Of a stretch of DNA of 64,000 bases, positions 54,713 to 62,694 are shown piece after piece; position 1 is the stretch's first letter, and each line of letters opens with the position of its first letter. The notes beneath the pieces are model-generated. The model did no database searches. It was not told the origin of the DNA and saw nothing but the letters and a program-made list of their open reading frames with translations. Source of the DNA: Podarcis raffonei (Eukaryota > Chordata > Lepidosauria > Squamata > Lacertidae). The position numbers and the translations under genes were made by a program. Location: contig NC_070603.1 in assembly GCF_027172205.1 (NCBI RefSeq), positions 106,367,803 through 106,431,802 on the forward strand. The letters are read 5' to 3'.

Positions 54713-57700
54713 GAATAGGATGTCCCTATTTTCATTGGAAGAATGTTGGAGGGTCTGGAGACTTACTGGACTCCACACAATCCACACTTGCCACTTGCTC
54801 CTTGCTCTACTCACTTGTGGGGTGAGGGCCAGGTGCAGCTGGGGGTGCAGTGGGTGGCAAGAGGCATGGGGTGCCCCCCTCCAGCAGGGAACCAGCTCCC
54901 CTGGGAGGTCGCACGGTGCAGAGAGAGAGCAGGTCAGGGTCCCCTCAAAGGCTTTAAGTTTCAGATGGCTCTGTTTCCAGGCCCTGGACAAGGCCTCAGC
55001 ATCTGGAACAGGAAGTCAAGTCTTTGTAATAACAGGCGAGAATTTCCTTTATACATACTCTCCACTCTCCCTCCCAAAGTACACATAACTATGGCAAGTC
55101 CTCCTCTGTCAACATGTTCAGGGATGGTCTAGGACAGTTTGCTGCCTGAGGTGAAGAACAAGATGTCAAACACACACACCCTTCTCCCCACACTTGGTAC
55201 AAAAAGATGACTGCTAAATCCTGCTTTGGCCAGCATCCCTCACCACACCTGATGGTAACAGGTAGGCCTAGGGCAGGCGACAGAAAGAAGTCTACCTGAG
55301 ACACACACACACAAGACCTTCAACACCACCTTGAGACTCCCTGCACTTCAGTGGCTTCCTGCCGCCTGAGGTAGATGTTCCCTTCTGCCTAATGGTATGA
55401 CTGGCCCAGAAGAACACACCCCAAGTTAATGCTAACGTTTTCGCTTTTTGAAATCCTGGGTCTGATGTGGACTGGATTAAAAAAAACAAACGCATACCGC
55501 TTGAAAAGGGGCACAGGTGAGTTCGGGGCGAATCTTCTTGGCTTCCGACGTTGGGCCAGACCTATGAACACAATACCCAATAAAATAAGAGGCCAAATGT
55601 GAGGAAGATGCGCAGTGGTGTGTGTAATGGGGGGGGGGGGGAGAGAAATCACTTGGTGAATGGCTATGCACATGCAGCTTACCACATGGTGTCCTCAGCC
55701 ATTACGCTTGTTCTCAAGGCCATCTGGGTGAAAGTACAGTCGTACCTTGGTTTTTAAGTGCCTTGTGACTCGAACGTTTTGGCTCCTGAATGCCGCAAAC
55801 CCAGAAGCGAGTGTTCTGGTTTGAGAACTTTTTTTGGAAGCCGAACGTCCGGCGCGACTTCCGCAGCTTCCGATTGAGTGCAGGAAGGTCCTGCAGCCAA
55901 TCGGAAGCCGCACCTTGGTTTTCGAACATTTTCAGAAAGTTGAACAGACTTCCGGAACGGATTCTGTTTGAGAACCAAGGTAAGACTAACTTGTAAACCA
56001 GCCCTTACGTCCTGGAAATAACCACGTCTCAAACCAGAGCACCATTTAGGGACTTGCATTACCAGGTTTGAGGTATTCCAAAAACGCTCTTACTCATGAA
56101 GAAATTGCAAAAAAAAAAAAAAAAGTATAAGGACTTACTCCGATAAATTGCTTTGTGAAATGATTCATGCATGAAAACTGGGATTAAAATTCTGTTAAAA
56201 AATCAGGGTCCTAGTCAGACAAACCTTAACCCACTATTTTAGGACATTAGCAGCTGGGCCATAGTCAAATCAAACTTGTCCCAGGTGACAAGATGGTGGC
56301 TCTCCCATCAGCCCCAGAAAGCATGGTCAAGGATCAGGGGTGATGGGAGCTGTAGTTCAACAATACCTGGAGGACCACAAGTTTCCCACTGTTGTCATAA
56401 TGTGAGGAAGGGTATGGCTTAGAACACTGCAACTGCATCGCGCATTTAATGTATGCTGAAAGCACCCGGCTTCCTGCAAAGAATCCTGGGAACTGTAGTT
56501 AAACTAGGAATGCTGGGTGTTGTGGCTCTGCTAGGGTAAACTACCATTCCCAGGATTCTCTGGGGGAAGGCATACACTTATTTAAAGTTAAACCTGCATC
56601 GGGTGTATGACGAGGGGGGGAACTTTGTGGTGTGTGTAAAAATCCTTACCTCCACGCAGAGACAGGGTAACACCTGGTCGATAGGCAAGCTCACATTCTC
56701 GTTTCCGGTCTAAATACAAGACAGGGAAGTGACGTGAGTGAGAGCAGCTTAGCGAGAAAAAGCTTGCCTGGTCTCAAATTCTTCCTGCCCCTAGACACTG
56801 TTGTAAGAATTCTAAGGTCCCAAATATAAAATAAATGTTCATAAATGTACAAGGCAAACACATATATAAGTATATAAACCACGTGTCTGAAATAGTACAG
56901 AAGAGCAATCCTGAAGCCATTTTGACTTTCCCAAACCATTTTGACCTCAAATATTTCCCTGCAAGGAGGAAGGAAATGGGAAAACCTCTCCATTGCCTTT
57001 TGCTTACCTGTCTTAAGGGCGTATTTGTGTATGAATAGGATAAGCCTGTGACCTGGATTCAGGAATTAAAGTACAGTGGTACCTCAGGTTAAGTACTTAA
57101 TTCGTTCCAGAGGTCTGTTCTTAACCTGAAACTGTTCTTAACCTGAAGCACCACTCCGCCGCGCCGCAGGAGTTCTTATCCTGAAGCAAAGTTCTTAACC
57201 TGAAGCACTATTTCTGGGTTAGCGGAGTGTGTAACCTGCAGCGTATGTAACCTGAAGCATATGTAACGCGAGGTACCACTGTATTAACCATCACAAGAGA
57301 ATGGCCAGACTGCCCATGTAATGCAATCAGTGACCATTATCATATCCTGGCAGACAGGATTTCTACAACAGACTGCCTCCTTCTGTGATGCATGTATGAT
57401 GTTTTGCAGGGGTGGTCTTGGGCTACAGGGTGGGCAATTTCAAAAGTCTATATAAGGGCTTGCGCACCATCGTTCATGGTTCTCTCCTCCCTCCTGCGTG
57501 TGGTGAGTGGAGACAGGCTTACTAGCTGCTTCGCGCCTCAATTGTCTCTGGTTGGCCCCTGTTATTTTCTCCTGCCAATAACTCACTTAAGGACTCTTGG
57601 ATACCACATAACGGGAAAGGAGCAGTTTTTTTCTTATAGCAACATCATTAGGATAAGAAAATTAGTGAAATGTATGGCTGACTGTGGACCATAAAGAAGG

Positions 57701-60700
57701 CTGACCGCCAAAGAATTGATGCTTTTGAATTATGGTGCTGGAGGAGACTCTTGAGAGTCCCATGGACTGCAAGAAGATCAAACCTCTCCATTCTGAAGGA
57801 AATCAGCCCTGAGTGCTCACTGGAAGGACAGATCGTGAAGCTGAGGCTCCAATGCTTTGGCCACCTCATGAGAAGAGAAGACTCCCTGGAAAAGACCCTG
57901 ATGTTGGGAAAGATGGAGGGCACAAGGAGAAGGGGACGACAGAGGACGAGATGGTTGGACAGTGTTCTCGAAGCTACCAGCATGAGTTTGACCAAACTGC
58001 AGGAGGCAGTGGAAGACAGGAGTGCCTGGCGTGCTCTGGTCCAGGGGGTCACGAAGAGTCGGACATGACTAAACGACTAAACAACAACAACAACATGGCT
58101 GACTCCACATCTCTTTTTGGGTTTGAAACAGCGGGAAGGAATTCAACATCAGGCCAAGGCAATTGTTCCCTCAAGGTAAGTATTTAGGCTTCCCAGACAG
58201 AATACCACCCCCCCATCTCTTCTCCTGCTTTTCTGGGGGCTCTCCTTCTGAGGAGGAGCATTCAGCTCAGCTTCTCTGCGGAGTCTTCTTCTGCTCACCA
58301 GCAATTTAGGTGCGCCCTCGCCCAGCTCTTTGAATGCATTCGTCTGATTCAGATACAGCCACATGGAAAAGCGCTGTCCCTCAGGGATGTCCAACACATG
58401 CAGCACGGGCTTGTCTAACTTCGTGGAGACCTCCAGTCTGGGCACTGCAGGAGAGATGAGGCGGCCATGAATACGCTACATAAATTCACACTTTTAGAGA
58501 AAACAGCAAGTTAAGTGGCGACATGATACAAGTTTATAAAATTATTCCTGGCACGGAGAAAGCGGGTAGAGGTTTATTTGTTTTTTAATCCCTCTCGCAG
58601 AACACTAGAAATTGTGGACATCCAGTGAAGTTTAGTTTTCTCTAAACTAGGAAGTCCCAAATTCTGTAACCTTTCCCCCCAGAGGAGTCGCTTCATCTCC
58701 TTCATCTTGGCTGGCTCTTAGTGCAGACCCAGGAGATTGAATCTGAGCATCCACAGCTGCCACCCACCATAAACCACCATTGGCAGCAACCAAGAAAAAA
58801 GCACACCAAGCACTCAGGCCAATTCAATAGTCAATAGTAACAAAAAGTAATCCATTCAAAAGTATGTATTCTAATAAAGCTTACAAGATCAAATAGAGAT
58901 TACAAACTCTAACAGAGATTACACGTAGTTGTTATCCATTTTCTACGTTTCTCAAGGATAACAACTATGTGTGGGTAGATCAACGTGTATCTTGAGCTTT
59001 TCTGTGCATATATTTATCCGAAAGTCTACAAACTTACAAACTTCAAACTTCAAAATTACCGTAGATTCCGGCGTATTAGGCGACTGGGCGTATTGGACGA
59101 CCCCCCCAAATTAGCAGCTGCAATTTGGGGATTTGTTTTATAAGCCCAGTTACCTGGGGGGGGGGGGCTCTGCTCTGCGCCACCCATACCCAGCGTACAA
59201 GACGACCCCTGACTTTTTAACCTCTTTTCCGGGGTTAAAAAGTCGCCTTATATGCCGGAATCTACAGTAGCTGATGAAGGTGAATACATCGAAACAGGGC
59301 CCTGTCCTGGTTTCCAATCCATAATTTGACTTCTGCTCTGTGATTGAAACTGAGTCTCCATCTGCAAGCTGATAAATTATAAGGATCAACATTACTGTCG
59401 AGTGAAAAAGAGAAAATCTTTGTAACGAATTATTGTGTTATAAATATCTCTGAGTTTGAGTTTGTAAACTCTGTTAGAGTTTGTAATCTCTATTTGAGTT
59501 TGTAACCTTCATTAGAATACATACTTTTGAATGGATTAGTGTTTGTTACTATTGACTATTGAATTGTGAGTAGGGACTGTTATGTACTGAAGTTCTCACC
59601 CTGGGCCAGCAGGGGGATACTGTAGATAGTTATGCAAATGAAGGATCGAAAAGTGACGTTCAGTGATTGGATAGTTTTAGAAAATGGCAACAGTTACATT
59701 GTTCTGGAGCTCTATATAAGCAGGCTGACTAAGCTCCTCAGCTTAGTTCTGTTCCAGCTTACAAAATAAAGAGCTGCTTTGGAGAAATCGCTGTGTCGTC
59801 TGCTATGTCAACCCACAACTTAACAGGGACCACTCCCACTATTGAAACTCACATTGGCCTGAGTTCTTGGTGTGCTTTTTTCTTGGTATACAGTATTTAA
59901 TAACAAGGATTGGCAGCAACAGCAGCTGATATGCTTGTGATAATATCTTGTTCTCTTGTTAATTGCGCTGTTTTAAATGCACACGTTATACTTGACTTCC
60001 TTTAAAAAGGTAAAGGTACCCCTGCCCGTACGGGCCAGTCTTGACAGACTCTTGGCTTGTGCGCCCATCTCACTCTAGAGGCCGGGGGCCAGCGCTGTCC
60101 GGAGACACTTCTGGGTCACGTGGCCAGTGTGACATCGCTGCTCTGGCGAGCCAGAGCCGCACACAGAAACGCTGTTTACCTTCCCGCTAGTAAGCAGTCC
60201 CTATTTATCTACTTGCACCTGGGGGTGCTTTCAAACTGCTAGGTTGGCAGGCGCTGGGATCGAGCAACGGGAGCGCACCCTGCCGCGGGGATTCGAACCG
60301 CCGACCTTTCGATCGGCAAGCCCTAGGCGCTGAGGCTTTTAGTCATGTTTTATTTGGAAATGTTTAAGATTTCTTTTCATTAACATTTCCGCGTTAAATG
60401 TGCATTCTGTATTTGAACTCCTTCGTAACATTTTATTTTGAAATCTTTAAGATAATATTTTAGTTTAATTATGTTGCTTTGAATATATATATTAAATTCA
60501 TTCAGTAATGTTTTATTCTGGGTTGTTTTATTTAATGTGTCAATGGAGTGCCTTCCATCAGCTTCGGCTGGTGGCCCAGCTACGCCCAGTGTTGGAGCTT
60601 CATGACAGGGATAGCCTAACTACCGTTGTCTATGCTCTGATAACCCCAAGGTTAGATAACTGCAATGCGTTATACGTAGGGCTGCCTCTGAAGATGGTTC

Positions 60701-62641
60701 AGAAACTTCAGCTAGTGCAGAATTCAATGGCCAAGTTGCTCACCAGGAGCAAGACGGTTTGAGCATATTACACCAATTCTGGCTACCAATTAGTTTCTGG
60801 GGCCAATTCAAAGTGCTGGTTTTGACCTATAAAGCCTCAAACGGCTCAGGACCACAATACAGTGGTACCCCTGGTTACGAACTTAATTCCTTCCAGAGGT
60901 CCGTTCTTAACCTGAAACCGTTCTTAACCTGAGGTACCACTTTAGCTAATGGGGCCTCCCGCAGCCACGGTGCCACCGGCGCACGATTTCTGTTTTCATC
61001 CTGAGGTAAAGTTCTTAACCCGAGGTACTACTTCCGGCTTAGCGGAGTCTGTAACCTGAAGTGTTTGTAACCTGAGGTGTTTGTAACCCGAGGTATCACT
61101 GTACCTCAAGGACTGCCTCTTTCTATATGAACCTACCCGGACCCTGAGATCATCTTGTGAGACCCTTCTTTGTGTGCCTCCTCGAGAGGTCCAGAAGGTT
61201 GCAACACGAGAACAGGGCCTTCTCTGCAGTGGCTCCCCGTCTGTGGAACTCTCTCCCCAGGGAAGTTTGCCTTGCGCCTTCATTATACACCTTTAGGCGC
61301 CAGGCAAAAATGTTCCTTTTAAACCAGGCCTGTGGTTGATTTGATTGACATTCTAGGCCCTTTTTCAATGTGGTGGGAGTTTTTTTGTGGGGGGGGGGTT
61401 ATTGGGTTGTTGTTTTTATTTTGATTATGTATTTTGTGGTTTTATATTTTGATTTTATTCTGTGAACAACCCTGAAACCTGCGAGTATAGGGCAGTATAT
61501 AAATTCAATAAGCAATAATAAGAATAATTTGCCTTTTTCACAGCTGCCGCAAACTGGATCAGCATCTTCCCCTGTTACAAATTTTACAGATATCAGATCG
61601 TTTCTTTAGTCACTGGAATTGTGCCTGTAAGCACCTCTGTCCCAGTTCACAGAGTTCACCTGCTCCATGCAGGTTACTCCCAAATTACGCAAACAGGACA
61701 CATTTTACAAAACGGACATTCGTTTCCAAGTATTCATCAAGCACAGACATGGCATTTTCAAACTTCTCTCTGTGTGGACTTTTATGTCACAGAGTCTGCA
61801 ATTGTGAGTAATATGAATGTGCTATTTAAGAATGAAAGCTGGGGTTCTCAGAAAGCAGGATGCCAGAGCCCGCACTGGATACACACCAAAATCCACTCTT
61901 GCACAGTCATCTTTCCCCTGACTAATAAAATTTGAATTACGTGGTACTGCTTTGCCTGTATGAAGGTTAACATATCAGGGTTAGGACATGAGTCCTTAAT
62001 ACAGTGGTACCTCGGGTTACATATGCTTCAGGTTACAGACTCTGCTAACCCAGAAATATTATCTCGGGTTAAGAACTTTGCTTCTGGATGAGAACAGAAA
62101 TCGTGCGGTGGCAGCGCAGCGGCAGCAGGAGGCCCCATTAGCTAAAGTGGTGCTTCAGGTTAAGAACAGTTTCAGGTTAAGAACAGACCTCCAGAACAAA
62201 TTAAGTACTTAACCCGAGGTACCACTGTATGTGGAAAAACAGAAAGATGGACTACACAAACTTTGGACCTCATCCAAGGTGTTGTTCCACTTTTACTCAG
62301 AGTAGAAGCAATGAAATTAATGGGTGTGACTAGGTTAGCTCCACTTGGACCAACTGCGAGTAGAATTTACTTGGATACAACAGGTGGCTGAGACAACCCT
62401 CCTGTCCATCACCTGATGCCCCTATGACATCAGACGATGGACAGGTGAGTTATCCCAATCGCCTGCCAACGTCCCTGGCAAAGTGCCTCCCAAGCTGGTT
62501 GTTGGTTGCCTAGGAACCAACCAGGGGCTTTGCCAGCATTGGACTGGTAAACCTGGTTCTTACAGGGATTGGAAGTGTGGTCAAGTTCCCCATGGGAAAC
62601 TCATTTGCGCAGTTGATAAAACAGGCTTGAACTCACCTGGC

Positions 62642-62694
<53 letters not shown>

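Larger units (their letters stand above)
58785..59893. mobile_element. Inverted-repeat DNA element with nested MITE and solo LTR
   Basis: Left arm 58785-58925 (ACCAAGAAAAAAGCACACCA, CTCAGGCCAATTCAATAGTC, AAGTATGTATTCTAATAAAG). It is matched in reverse by 59440-59577 and 59831-59893, two pieces of one right arm split by a solo LTR. The loop holds a MITE at 59057-59269. Long inverted arms without coding capacity point to a non-autonomous DNA transposon. Confidence 0.7.

Noticed and set aside
54429-55088. A 219-codon plus-strand frame with a poly-Leu stretch, considered as a membrane protein.
   Set aside because: The Leu run is the translated ATT microsatellite of a CR1 tail, and the rest is antisense to an IL17RC exon.
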